Assembly: GCA_014894735.1 (NCBI GenBank)
Contig: JADBKX010000083.1
Coordinates: 1 to 18,704, forward strand
DNA: 18,704 nucleotides
Direction of reading: 5' to 3'
Source of the DNA: Candidatus Sediminicultor sextus
GTDB taxonomy: Bacteria; Atribacterota; Phoenicimicrobiia; Phoenicimicrobiales; Phoenicimicrobiaceae
Part shown: piece by piece, positions 6,426 through 13,523 of the stretch
Layout: every line of letters starts with the position of its first letter
Position numbering within the stretch: position 1 is the first letter of the stretch
The notes under the pieces: model-generated
The model's database searches: none
The model's input: only the letters and a program-made list of their open reading frames with translations
Told to the model about the DNA's origin: nothing
Translations under genes and position numbers: made by a program

Positions 6426-6770
6426 ATGGTAGATTACATTAAACAATTAGAAGAAGAACAATCTAAAAAAGAGAACATCGAATTTGCACCTGGTGATACA
6501 GTGGAAGTACATCAAAAAATTATTGAAGGTACCAGAGAGCGAGTACAAGTTTTTAAGGGAGTAGTTATAGCTAAAAAGCATGGTGGAAGTAAGGAAACAT
6601 TTACAGTAAGAAAAATTTCCAAAGGTGTTGGGATAGAAAAAGTATTTCAATTGCATTCACCGAATATTGTAAAAATAGTAACTATAACCAAAGGGAAAAC
6701 GAGAAGAGCAAAATTATATTACTTAAGAGATAGGATTGGAAAAACCAGCAAAGTTAAAGAAAAAAGATAA
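6426..6770 (+). CDS. rplS: 50S ribosomal protein L19
   Basis: Large-subunit protein at the 30S/50S interface. It is 114 residues from this ATG, matching the usual 110-120. The sequence MVDYIKQLEEEQSKKENIEFAPGDTVEVHQKIIEG follows the family plan of an acidic helix followed by PGDTV.V. VQVFKGVVIAKKHGGSKETFTVRKIS, then GIEKVFQLHSPNI and RRAKLYYLRDRIGK are the standard L19 core and C-terminus. Longer starts at 6390 and 6417 would add atypical residues. A 96-base gap after trmD holds a degenerate repeat sharing GAGCGTATAG with the rnhB-yraN gap. Co-transcription with trmD is likely. Confidence 0.96.
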   Translation: MVDYIKQLEEEQSKKENIEFAPGDTVEVHQKIIEGTRERVQVFKGVVIAKKHGGSKETFTVRKISKGVGIEKVFQLHSPNIVKIVTITKGKTRRAKLYYLRDRIGKTSKVKEKR

Positions 6771-6774
6771 TTAA

Positions 6775-7473
6775 ATGGAGTCTGAGGTAAAAGATAGGAA
6801 AACAAAAATAACAAAAACAATAATTTGTAGTTATCGGAGAAAAATTGAAAGATTATATGCAGAAAGATTAAGAATTTATAATCTCTACAACTATGAAAAT
6901 CGACTAAAACTTGAAGGGTACTCTTTAATTGCCGGGATAGATGAGGCAGGCAGGGGTTCACTGTCCGGGCCAGTAGTAGCAGCAGCTGTAATTTTGCCCT
7001 GCCGATTGTTTATTCCCTATATTAAAGATTCTAAAAAGCTAAGTTCACAAAAAAGAACAGAATTGTATTGTTCTATCTTAAATAAAGCAAAAGATGTGGG
7101 AATTGGTGTTGTAGAAGCTAAAATTATTGATAGAATAAATATCGCCCAGGCTTCTTTTTTAGCAATGAAAGAAGCTATTTTAGATTTGAAAGAGGTACCT
7201 GATTATGTATTGGTGGATGGCTTTAAAATTCCTCAACTAAATATTTCTCAGATACCATTAATTAAAGGTGAAGATAAAAGCATATCGATTGCTGCTGCCT
7301 CTATAATTGCTAAAGTCTATAGAGATAATATTATGATTCAATATGACCAAAAATATCCACAGTACCTTTTCAAAAAAAATAAAGGTTATGGAACAGAAGA
7401 ACATCTTAAAGCACTGCTTAAGTACGGCCCATCAGAAATACATAGAAAAAGCTATAAAAGAGTAATGATGTAG
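6775..7473 (+). CDS. rnhB: Ribonuclease HII
   Basis: Endonuclease that cuts the RNA strand of RNA-DNA hybrids and starts removal of misincorporated ribonucleotides. It is 232 residues including an N-terminal helical extension of about 45 residues (YRRKIERLYAERLRI), as in Bacillus RNase HII. The catalytic DEDD set is visible: D56 and E57 in GIDEAGRG, D148 in VDGFKIP and D184 in KVYRD. Other matches are DSKKLS, IAAASIIAK and the C-terminal KNKGYGTEEHLKAL...GPSEIHRKSY. Deviations from common sequence: GSLSGPVVAA for GPLAGPVVAA, and KGEDKS for KGDAKS; neither touches the metal ligands. It starts 4 bases after the rplS stop with no clear Shine-Dalgarno. The ribosome assembly GTPase gene rbgA, which precedes rnhB in Firmicutes, is absent here. 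Confidence 0.95.
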   Translation: MESEVKDRKTKITKTIICSYRRKIERLYAERLRIYNLYNYENRLKLEGYSLIAGIDEAGRGSLSGPVVAAAVILPCRLFIPYIKDSKKLSSQKRTELYCSILNKAKDVGIGVVEAKIIDRINIAQASFLAMKEAILDLKEVPDYVLVDGFKIPQLNISQIPLIKGEDKSISIAAASIIAKVYRDNIMIQYDQKYPQYLFKKNKGYGTEEHLKALLKYGPSEIHRKSYKRVMM

Positions 7474-7510
7474 CTGACTTAAAATAAAAAATTAATCATT
7501 AGTGGATAAA

Positions 7511-7545
7511 CCTAGCGTGGAGCGTATAGCGTTTAGCCTATAGAA
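7511..7545 (+). repeat. Heptamer (STRR-like) direct repeat, TAGCG word
   Basis: Five 7-base units, CCTAGCG, TGGAGCG, TATAGCG, TTTAGCC and TATAGAA, fit TNTAGCG. It lies in the 217-base rnhB-yraN gap, immediately before the octamer inverted array. The string GAGCGTATAG here also occurs at 6366-6375 before rplS. Confidence 0.72.
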
Positions 7546-7638
7546 TTAGTTAGCTGGTTAGTTAGTTACCTGGTTAGCTAGTTTAATACTAATAATTTAT
7601 TAACCAATTAACCAGTTAACTAAGTAACTAATTAACGA
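7546..7638. repeat. Octamer arrays in inverted orientation, able to fold as a long hairpin
   Basis: Bases 7546-7585 are five 8-base units (TTAGTTAG, CTGGTTAG, TTAGTTAC, CTGGTTAG, CTAGTTTA). Bases 7599-7638 are five 8-base units of the complementary type (ATTAACCA twice, GTTAACTA, AGTAACTA, ATTAACGA). The arms are largely complementary over about 38 bases around a short loop. There is no terminal T-run. The period is 8, unlike the 7-base arrays elsewhere. Confidence 0.75.
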
Positions 7639-7690
7639 ATCGAGATATATAATAAATTATAAGTAATATGAAGATAGATGATTATTAAAG

Positions 7691-8065
7691 ATGGATAATA
7701 TAGGGAAATTTGGAGAAGATATAGCTTCTAAATATTTAGAAGAAAAAGGCTACAAAATTAAAGAGAGAAATTATCGTACCTTCTTGGGAGAAATAGATAT
7801 TATCAGTGAATATAAGGGAAATATTATCTTTGTGGAAGTAAAAACCAGGCGTTCTGATAAGTTTGGATATCCTGAAGAAGCAATAAACTTTAATAAACAA
7901 CAAAAAATAATTAAAAACGCTTTATGTTATTTAGCTAAATACAATCTTTGGGAGAAAAATTATTGTTTCGATGTAATATTGGTCAGCATCTCTAATCATA
8001 GGGATATAGAAAAAATAAATCATATTAAAAATGCTTTTTACCTCGATAGTAAATATGCCTTTTAA
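7691..8065 (+). CDS. yraN: YraN family (UPF0102) endonuclease-like protein
   Basis: A 124-residue member of the YraN/UPF0102 family, which has a restriction-endonuclease-like fold but no firmly assigned role. Visible motifs: GKFGEDIASKYLEEKGYKI at the N-terminus, NYRTFLGEIDIIS and VFVEVKTRR-like IIFVEVKTRRSDKFGYPEEAI. These give the D and E-x-K pattern of the PD-(D/E)xK nuclease core, followed by FDVILVSI. The length is typical. The ATG at 7691 has only a weak upstream AAAG. The yraN-comM neighbourhood is common in bacteria and often near rnhB, as here. The family assignment is strong; biochemical function is unproven. Confidence 0.92.
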   Translation: MDNIGKFGEDIASKYLEEKGYKIKERNYRTFLGEIDIISEYKGNIIFVEVKTRRSDKFGYPEEAINFNKQQKIIKNALCYLAKYNLWEKNYCFDVILVSISNHRDIEKINHIKNAFYLDSKYAF

Positions 8066-8098
8066 TTAATAATAAATGCGATAAAAGTAGGTGTTTTT

Positions 8099-9634
8099 TT
8101 GTTATCCAAATTATATAGTGCGGCTATATGCGGAGTAGAGGCTTTTATGGTAGAGATCGAAGTTGATATTCATCCAGGATTGCCTTCGTTCAATATCGTA
8201 GGATTGCCCGACACGGCTGTTCAGGAATCCCGAGAAAGAGTTAGAGCCGCCATAAAAAATTCTGAATTCGAATTTCCTATGCAAAGAATTACGGTAAATC
8301 TTGCTCCAGCGGATATCAAAAAAGAAGGTCCTATTTTTGACCTATCTATTGCTCTGGCAATTTTAGTTGCCAGTAAACAAGTTAAGCCAGATCTATTAAA
8401 TGAATATCTAATTATGGGTGAATTATCTTTAGATGGAAGTATAAAACCGGTAAATGGTGTGCTTCCAATTGCTTTGATGGCAAAAAAAATGGGTAAAAAA
8501 AAATTGCTTATTCCTCAAGCAAACGCAAAAGAAGCAGGGATAATTAAAGAATTAAAAGTATTTCCGGTTAATTCACTTTACGAAGTAATTGAATTTTTAA
8601 ATAAAAAAATATCCATTGAACCGGTATCAGTAGATTTAGAGGAAATTTTTAAACTAAGTAAAAACAATCAAATAGATTTTGCTGAGGTTAAAGGGCAGGA
8701 ACATGCCAAAAGAGCCTTAGAAGTAGCGGCAGCTGGAAGTCATAATGTTATAATGATTGGTCCGCCAGGCTCGGGAAAAACCATGCTGGCACGCAGGCTT
8801 CCAACCATCCTTCCTTCTTTAACACTGGAAGAATCTATAGAAATTACTAAATTATATAGTATCGCCAATTTACTTCCACCGGATACCCCTTTGGTTACGG
8901 AGAGACCGTTTAGGGCTCCCCATCATACTATAAGTAATGTTGGATTAATCGGAGGAGGCAAGACGCCCAAACCAGGAGAAATTAGCTTGGCCCATAATGG
9001 TGTACTATTTTTGGACGAACTACCGGAATTTTCCCGAAGTGCTTTAGAATCTCTACGTCAACCCCTGGAAGACGGGATAATCACCATTTCACGCTCTCTT
9101 AGCTCTGTTAGTTATACTTCTTCTTTTATGTTGATATCTTCCCTAAATCCTTGTCCTTGCGGTTTTTACGGTGATCCGGTTAAGGTTTGCACTTGTAGTT
9201 CGTCTCAAATTGTTAAATATCGTTCAAAAATATCGGGGCCGTTATTAGATCGAATTGACATTCATATTGAAGTCCCCCGGATAAATTGTCGAGAAGTCAT
9301 GGAGAAGGATTTTGAAGAAAACTCTTTTACCATAAGAGAAAGAGTGGAAAGAGCAAGAAAAATGCAAAGAGAAAGATATTGTGAAGACAGTATTTTTTGT
9401 AATGCTCAAATGACCAAAAAGCAGATTAAAGAATATTGTAATATTGATGACAATGCTAAAAATTTACTTTACAAGGCAATGGAAAAGTTAAATTTAAGTA
9501 CTCGAGCTTATGACCGTATATTAAAAGTAGCCCGAACCATAGCTGATTTAGAACAATCAAAGAAGATAGAAATTTCTCATTTATCTGAATCCATTCAATA
9601 TAGAAGCCTTGATCGTAAATTATGGCTGTATTAA
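8099..9634 (+). CDS. comM: ComM/YifB family Mg-chelatase-like AAA+ ATPase
   Basis: A 511-residue AAA+ protein of the YifB/ComM family. In naturally competent Gram-negatives, ComM is a hexameric helicase promoting branch migration during integration of transforming DNA; in other lineages the role is assumed from homology. The N-terminal Lon-protease-like (ChlI) domain spans about 1-170 (SAAICGVEAFMVEIEVDI..GLPSFNIVGLPD.AV.ESRERVRAA). The AAA core has Walker A GPPGSGKT (221-228), Walker B LFLDELPEF (D306, E307), RPFRAPHHTIS and a Cys cluster (C352, C354, C364, C366). A Mg-chelatase C-terminal domain follows (NLSTRAYDRILKVARTIADLE). Start TTG at 8099 with AGGTG 5 bases upstream. dprA, the usual partner in this neighbourhood, is absent. 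Confidence 0.94.
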   Translation: MLSKLYSAAICGVEAFMVEIEVDIHPGLPSFNIVGLPDTAVQESRERVRAAIKNSEFEFPMQRITVNLAPADIKKEGPIFDLSIALAILVASKQVKPDLLNEYLIMGELSLDGSIKPVNGVLPIALMAKKMGKKKLLIPQANAKEAGIIKELKVFPVNSLYEVIEFLNKKISIEPVSVDLEEIFKLSKNNQIDFAEVKGQEHAKRALEVAAAGSHNVIMIGPPGSGKTMLARRLPTILPSLTLEESIEITKLYSIANLLPPDTPLVTERPFRAPHHTISNVGLIGGGKTPKPGEISLAHNGVLFLDELPEFSRSALESLRQPLEDGIITISRSLSSVSYTSSFMLISSLNPCPCGFYGDPVKVCTCSSSQIVKYRSKISGPLLDRIDIHIEVPRINCREVMEKDFEENSFTIRERVERARKMQRERYCEDSIFCNAQMTKKQIKEYCNIDDNAKNLLYKAMEKLNLSTRAYDRILKVARTIADLEQSKKIEISHLSESIQYRSLDRKLWLY

Positions 9635-9692
9635 TTATGACCAAAGTTTTTAAAATACACAATTATTTATATAAATAGGCGGTGTTATAATT

Positions 9693-10352
9693 ATGGTAAA
9701 AAAATTGGCTACCTCAATCTTAGATGTAGATTTTACCTGTTTGGAAAGAGAATTAAGAAAGATAGAAAGCGGAGGAGCAGATTTAATTCACTTAGACATT
9801 ATGGATGGAAATTTTGTACCGAATATTTCCTTTGGCCCCAGGATAGTAGAATCAATTAAAAGTATAACCTCTCTTCCCTTAGAAGTTCATCTGATGGTAG
9901 AAAAACCGGAGAATCACATTAAATCATTTGTTGATGCGGGTGGAGATATTATAATTGTACATTACGAAACTTCTAAACACCTTGACAGACTTATCCAAAC
10001 TATTAATGAGTCTAATGTAAAATCCGGTATTGCTCTAAATCCGTCAACTACTCTAAGTGTTATTGAGTATTTAATTAATAAAATAGACATATTATTATTA
10101 ATGACAGTTAATCCGGGTTTTGGCGGGCAGAAATTTATCCCGGAGATGATTACTAAAATAGAAAAAGCGAGAAAAATAATAGATAATCAAAAAAAATCAA
10201 TAAGCTTAGCAGTCGATGGCGGGATAAATTTAGATAATATTTCTGAGGTGATTAAAGCCGGAGCAGAAATAATTGTGCTTGGTCAAATTATATCTAAAAG
10301 CGCAAATCCTGAAATAACCATAAAGAAAATAAAAAACATTATGAATAAGTAA
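9693..10352 (+). CDS. rpe: Ribulose-phosphate 3-epimerase
   Basis: Interconverts ribulose 5-phosphate and xylulose 5-phosphate in the pentose phosphate pathway. It is 219 residues, a normal (beta/alpha)8 barrel length. Signatures: HLDIMDGNFVPNISFGP (H33, D35), EVHLMVEKP (H66), LMTVNPGFGGQKFIP (137-150) and AVDGGIN (D175); H33, D35, H66 and D175 match the metal and acid/base residues of the family. Deviations: the N-terminus reads ATSILDVDF where most have APSILSADF, and the phosphate-binding end reads VLGQII (GQ at 197-198) where most have VAGSAIF. The start ATG has GGCGGTG at about 9680-9686. Sixty bases after comM; its own promoter is not evident. Confidence 0.94.
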   Translation: MVKKLATSILDVDFTCLERELRKIESGGADLIHLDIMDGNFVPNISFGPRIVESIKSITSLPLEVHLMVEKPENHIKSFVDAGGDIIIVHYETSKHLDRLIQTINESNVKSGIALNPSTTLSVIEYLINKIDILLLMTVNPGFGGQKFIPEMITKIEKARKIIDNQKKSISLAVDGGINLDNISEVIKAGAEIIVLGQIISKSANPEITIKKIKNIMNK

Positions 10353-10370
10353 CTTCTTTTACGATTCAGG

Positions 10371-10421
10371 AAATTTAAGCTCATTACTTATTACTTGTTA
10401 CTGTGTATTTTATACAAGATG
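10371..10421 (+). repeat. Dispersed 51-base repeat (copy 2), heptamer CTCATTA core, before der
   Basis: This block aligns with 4963-5011. Heptads are CTCATTA (10380), CTTATTA (10387), CTTGTTA (10394) and CTGTGTA (10401), then TTTTATACAAGATG. It fills most of the 81-base rpe-der gap. The last bases touch the der Shine-Dalgarno. Confidence 0.75.
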
Positions 10422-10425
10422 GGAG
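10421..10425 (+). promoter_or_regulatory. Shine-Dalgarno site that fixes the der start
   Basis: GGGAG ends 8 bases before the TTG at 10434. Longer in-frame starts (10395, and ATG 10419 overlapping this site) lack such a signal, and the protein from 10434 begins MRKPIVAIIGR, as Der proteins do. Confidence 0.7.
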
Positions 10426-10433
10426 TGCTTGCC

Positions 10434-11765
10434 TTGAGAAAACCTATTGTTGCTATTATCGGAAGGATGAATGTAGGAAAATCGACCTTATTTAATAGAA
10501 TTACTAAGAAAAGAACCGCTATTGTGGAAAACGAACCTGGGATTACCAGGGATAGGATATATGCAGAATGTGAATGGAAAGGAAAGCAATTTACTCTGGT
10601 AGATACCGGAGGTTTGGATTTTATAAAAAAGGAAGAACTGCAAAAAAAAATAACTGTTCAGATTGAATTAGCTATTGAAGAGGCAGACTTAATTATATTA
10701 TTGGTCGATGTCAAAGAGGGAATAAATCCAGATGATTTTAAAGTAGCTAAAGCGATTAGAGAAAAAAATAAATCAAGTATCCTGGTAGCCAACAAGGGAG
10801 ATGTAAAGGGAAGCGAATTAAAATTATATGAGTTTTACGAATTAGGATTCGGAGACCCTTATATTATTTCAGCAGAACACGGCTTAAATATTGATGGTTT
10901 ATTAGATAGAATAATATCTTATATTTCAGAAATAAAAATAGAATCGGAAGAAGAAGAAAACATTATAAAAGTATCAATTATTGGAAGACCCAATGTAGGA
11001 AAATCAAGTTTATTAAATCGTATTTTAGGAGAAGATAGAATAATAGTCAGCGAACATCCCGGCACTACCAGAGATGCTATTGAAATAATTTTTAAACATA
11101 ATTCATTAAAATTAATATTTATCGATACCGCAGGCCTGAGAGGCAAGGCGAAACCGAAAGAAGATGTTGAATATTATAGTACATTAAGAACTTTTGCAGC
11201 GGTACATAATTCAGATATAGTGTTATTGATATTGGACTCTACACAGGGAGTTAGTATGCAAGATAAAAAAATAGCAAATTATATTCAAAAAGAAAGAAAA
11301 GCATGCATTGTAATATTGAATAAATTTGATTTAATTAACGATAATGTAGATAAAAAATTATTTATTGATGAGGTAAGATATGAATTGTCTTTTTTAAAAA
11401 AATCTCCCATTATAATGACTTCTGCCATAACAGGTTATAATATGGATAAAATTATTTCAAAAATTAAAGAAGTTGCCTTACAATATAGTAAAAAAATTCC
11501 CACTTCGGTAATAAATGCTTTTATAAGAGAAGCTATTTCTAAAAATCCTCCAAAATATGTAGTGGGGAATACCCTAAAAATTAAATACGCTACTCAAACA
11601 GGGACAAAACCACCTACATTTCTATTATTTGTAAACAATCCTAAATTAATGTATACTTCTTATCATAAATATTTAGAAAATAAATTTTATGAAACCTTTG
11701 GTTTTGAAGGCTCACCTGTAGTTATAGATTTAGCGAAAAAAAGAGGGGAAAGAGAAACAGTATGA
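10434..11765 (+). CDS. der: Ribosome-assembly GTPase Der (EngA)
   Basis: Double-GTPase needed for 50S subunit assembly. It is 443 residues from TTG 10434, close to the typical 435-440. First G domain: P-loop GRMNVGKS (10-17), PGITRDR, DTGG, NKGD. Second G domain: GRPNVGKSS from residue 184, PGTTRDA, DTAGLR, NKFD, TSA. The C-terminal KH-like domain shows PPTFLLFVNNP, SYHKYLENKFYETFGFEGSPV. The first P-loop has Met where nearly all Der proteins have Pro (GRPNVGKS), and the first G4 motif is NKGD rather than NKxD with a hydrophobic residue. The second domain is canonical. The stop overlaps plsY by four bases, so the two are coupled; der-plsY adjacency is also seen in Clostridia. Confidence 0.96.
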   Translation: MRKPIVAIIGRMNVGKSTLFNRITKKRTAIVENEPGITRDRIYAECEWKGKQFTLVDTGGLDFIKKEELQKKITVQIELAIEEADLIILLVDVKEGINPDDFKVAKAIREKNKSSILVANKGDVKGSELKLYEFYELGFGDPYIISAEHGLNIDGLLDRIISYISEIKIESEEEENIIKVSIIGRPNVGKSSLLNRILGEDRIIVSEHPGTTRDAIEIIFKHNSLKLIFIDTAGLRGKAKPKEDVEYYSTLRTFAAVHNSDIVLLILDSTQGVSMQDKKIANYIQKERKACIVILNKFDLINDNVDKKLFIDEVRYELSFLKKSPIIMTSAITGYNMDKIISKIKEVALQYSKKIPTSVINAFIREAISKNPPKYVVGNTLKIKYATQTGTKPPTFLLFVNNPKLMYTSYHKYLENKFYETFGFEGSPVVIDLAKKRGERETV

Positions 11766-12367
11766 AGATTGTTTTAATAATTATAAGTTGTTATCTTTTA
11801 GGTTCCATACCTTTTGGATATATTGTTGGTAAACTGTTTAAGAAAGTAGATATAAGAGAATTCGGAAGTGGAAATATAGGTGCAACCAATGCTCTTAGGA
11901 TACTGGGACCTCTATTAGCTTCTTTTGTAGTAATTGGCGATATTGGCAAAGGTATTTTTTCTATCTATTTAGTACAATATTTTAATATTGATAATTTATT
12001 AATATTAACTATTGCAGGGTTAGCAGTAATATGTGGTCATGACTGGTCTTTATTTCTCGGGTTTAAGGGCGGTAAAGGTATAGCTACTACATTTGGAGTT
12101 GTATTTGCTCTCAATCCAACAATATCAATTTTAGCATTAATAATTTGGGGAGTTGTTGTAATAACAACAAGATATGTCTCCTTATCATCTATTTTTGCTG
12201 TAATTTCTATTTTTATTTTTACAATATTATTTAAACAACCTTATGAGTATATTATATTCAGTGCGATAATTATGATTCTCGGTATTTTTAAACATAAAGA
12301 AAATATTGAAAGATTAAAATCAAAGAAAGAAAGAAAAATCGGAGAAAAGATCAAAATTAAAAAATAA
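11762..12367 (+). CDS. plsY: Glycerol-3-phosphate acyltransferase PlsY
   Basis: Membrane enzyme that transfers an acyl group from acyl-phosphate to glycerol 3-phosphate, the first step of phospholipid synthesis in bacteria using PlsX/PlsY. It is 201 residues with about five hydrophobic membrane spans. The conserved cytoplasmic loops are all present: YLLGSIPFGYIVGK, FGSGNIGATNALR, GDIGKG, GHDWSLFLGFKGGKGIAT and KHKENIERL. The C-terminus is a strongly basic tail (LKSKKERKIGEKIKIKK). The ATG overlaps the der stop (ATGA). No plsX is visible in the window. Assignment is secure from the motifs. Confidence 0.96.
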   Translation: MKIVLIIISCYLLGSIPFGYIVGKLFKKVDIREFGSGNIGATNALRILGPLLASFVVIGDIGKGIFSIYLVQYFNIDNLLILTIAGLAVICGHDWSLFLGFKGGKGIATTFGVVFALNPTISILALIIWGVVVITTRYVSLSSIFAVISIFIFTILFKQPYEYIIFSAIIMILGIFKHKENIERLKSKKERKIGEKIKIKK

Positions 12368-12383
12368 AGTTAACAGAGGAAAT

Positions 12384-13490
12384 ATGTTCAAAGTCATAAT
12401 CAGTGATGCACGAAATAATGAAATATCTGAAATAATAAAAAATGTTTTTGAGATATTTGGGGTAAAAGATAAAGTAGAGGATAAAAAAGTTTTAATAAAG
12501 CCAAATCTCCTAGGACCATTTCCTCCGGAGAGAGGGGTGACTACTGATCCAAGAATAATTTCGGCAATTGTTCAAGAATTAAAAAAATGTAAATCTAAAG
12601 AAATAATCGTGGGAGATAATTCCGGGAGTATTCACTTTGACCCATTAAAAATAGCAAAAATTACCGGAATATTAGATGCTTCTGACGGTTGTTATAGTAA
12701 TATTGCCAGGGAAATAGTAGAAGTAAAGATAGAGTCAGAATTTATTGAAGAATTATTTATTTCCAAGATAGTTAAAGAAGCAGATTATGTCATTAATGTT
12801 CCAAAATTCAAAACCCACAGTTTAACCACTATTAGCGGTGCCATAAAAAACATGTTCGGTATTATTCCGGGAGGTAAAAAGGCAAAATTACACACTTTTG
12901 TTCGGTCCATTAAAGGATTTGCTGAACTTTTATTAGATATTTATCAAATAAGAATTCCTGATTTAAATATTATGGATGCTATAATCGGTATGGAAGGTGC
13001 TGGACCTACTAATGGGAAAACACGAGTTATAAATAAAATAATAAGCAGTGATAATGGTATTTCTCTTGATTCAATTATGGCTGCCATGATGGGACTTAAG
13101 CCTGATACAATTGAGTTATTACAAGTTGCCAAAGAAAGAAATTTAGGGGAGACAAATATCTCCAATATAATTATTGATGGAGAATTAGAAGTAATTTCGG
13201 GATTTAAAACACCAAATAATGGTATTTTGCAAAGAATGAGAAGAATAGCGATCCCTCATGTATTTAATTTTGCGTCGGTTAAGCCGATAGTAAATCATCA
13301 TAAATGTAAAATATGTAAAAATTGCATTGAAGTTTGTCCTGTTTCGGCAATGAATTTAACCAATAAATTTCCTGAAGCGGACAGAAAAAAATGCATTTCT
13401 TGCTTTTGTTGTGATGAACATTGTTCCTATGGTGCAATAATATTACCTTCATGGCCACAGGATTTATACAATCGGTTAAAAGGAAAATAG
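12384..13490 (+). CDS. DUF362 domain protein with C-terminal 2[4Fe-4S] ferredoxin domain
   Basis: A 368-residue protein with an N-terminal DUF362 domain (about 1-290) and a C-terminal bacterial-type ferredoxin domain. DUF362 features: VLIKPNLLGPFPPERGVTTDPRI, then VGDNSGS, ADYVINVPKFKTH, SGAIKNMFGIIPGGKKAKLH and MDAIIGMEGAGPTNG. The ferredoxin part has two CxxCxxCxxxC motifs: C308, C311, C314, C318 followed by Pro, and C337, C340, C343, C347, so two [4Fe-4S] clusters are expected. No signal peptide or membrane span is seen, so it is probably cytoplasmic. DUF362 proteins are widespread in anaerobes, but no reaction is established to my knowledge; electron transfer is inferred from the clusters. 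It starts 16 bases after plsY with AGAGGA unusually close (3 bases) to the ATG. In several Clostridia gpsA occupies this place after plsY (recall). Confidence 0.88.
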   Translation: MFKVIISDARNNEISEIIKNVFEIFGVKDKVEDKKVLIKPNLLGPFPPERGVTTDPRIISAIVQELKKCKSKEIIVGDNSGSIHFDPLKIAKITGILDASDGCYSNIAREIVEVKIESEFIEELFISKIVKEADYVINVPKFKTHSLTTISGAIKNMFGIIPGGKKAKLHTFVRSIKGFAELLLDIYQIRIPDLNIMDAIIGMEGAGPTNGKTRVINKIISSDNGISLDSIMAAMMGLKPDTIELLQVAKERNLGETNISNIIIDGELEVISGFKTPNNGILQRMRRIAIPHVFNFASVKPIVNHHKCKICKNCIEVCPVSAMNLTNKFPEADRKKCISCFCCDEHCSYGAIILPSWPQDLYNRLKGK

Positions 13491-13523
13491 AAAAATAACA
13501 AAAAAATTTACAAGGAATAAAAA

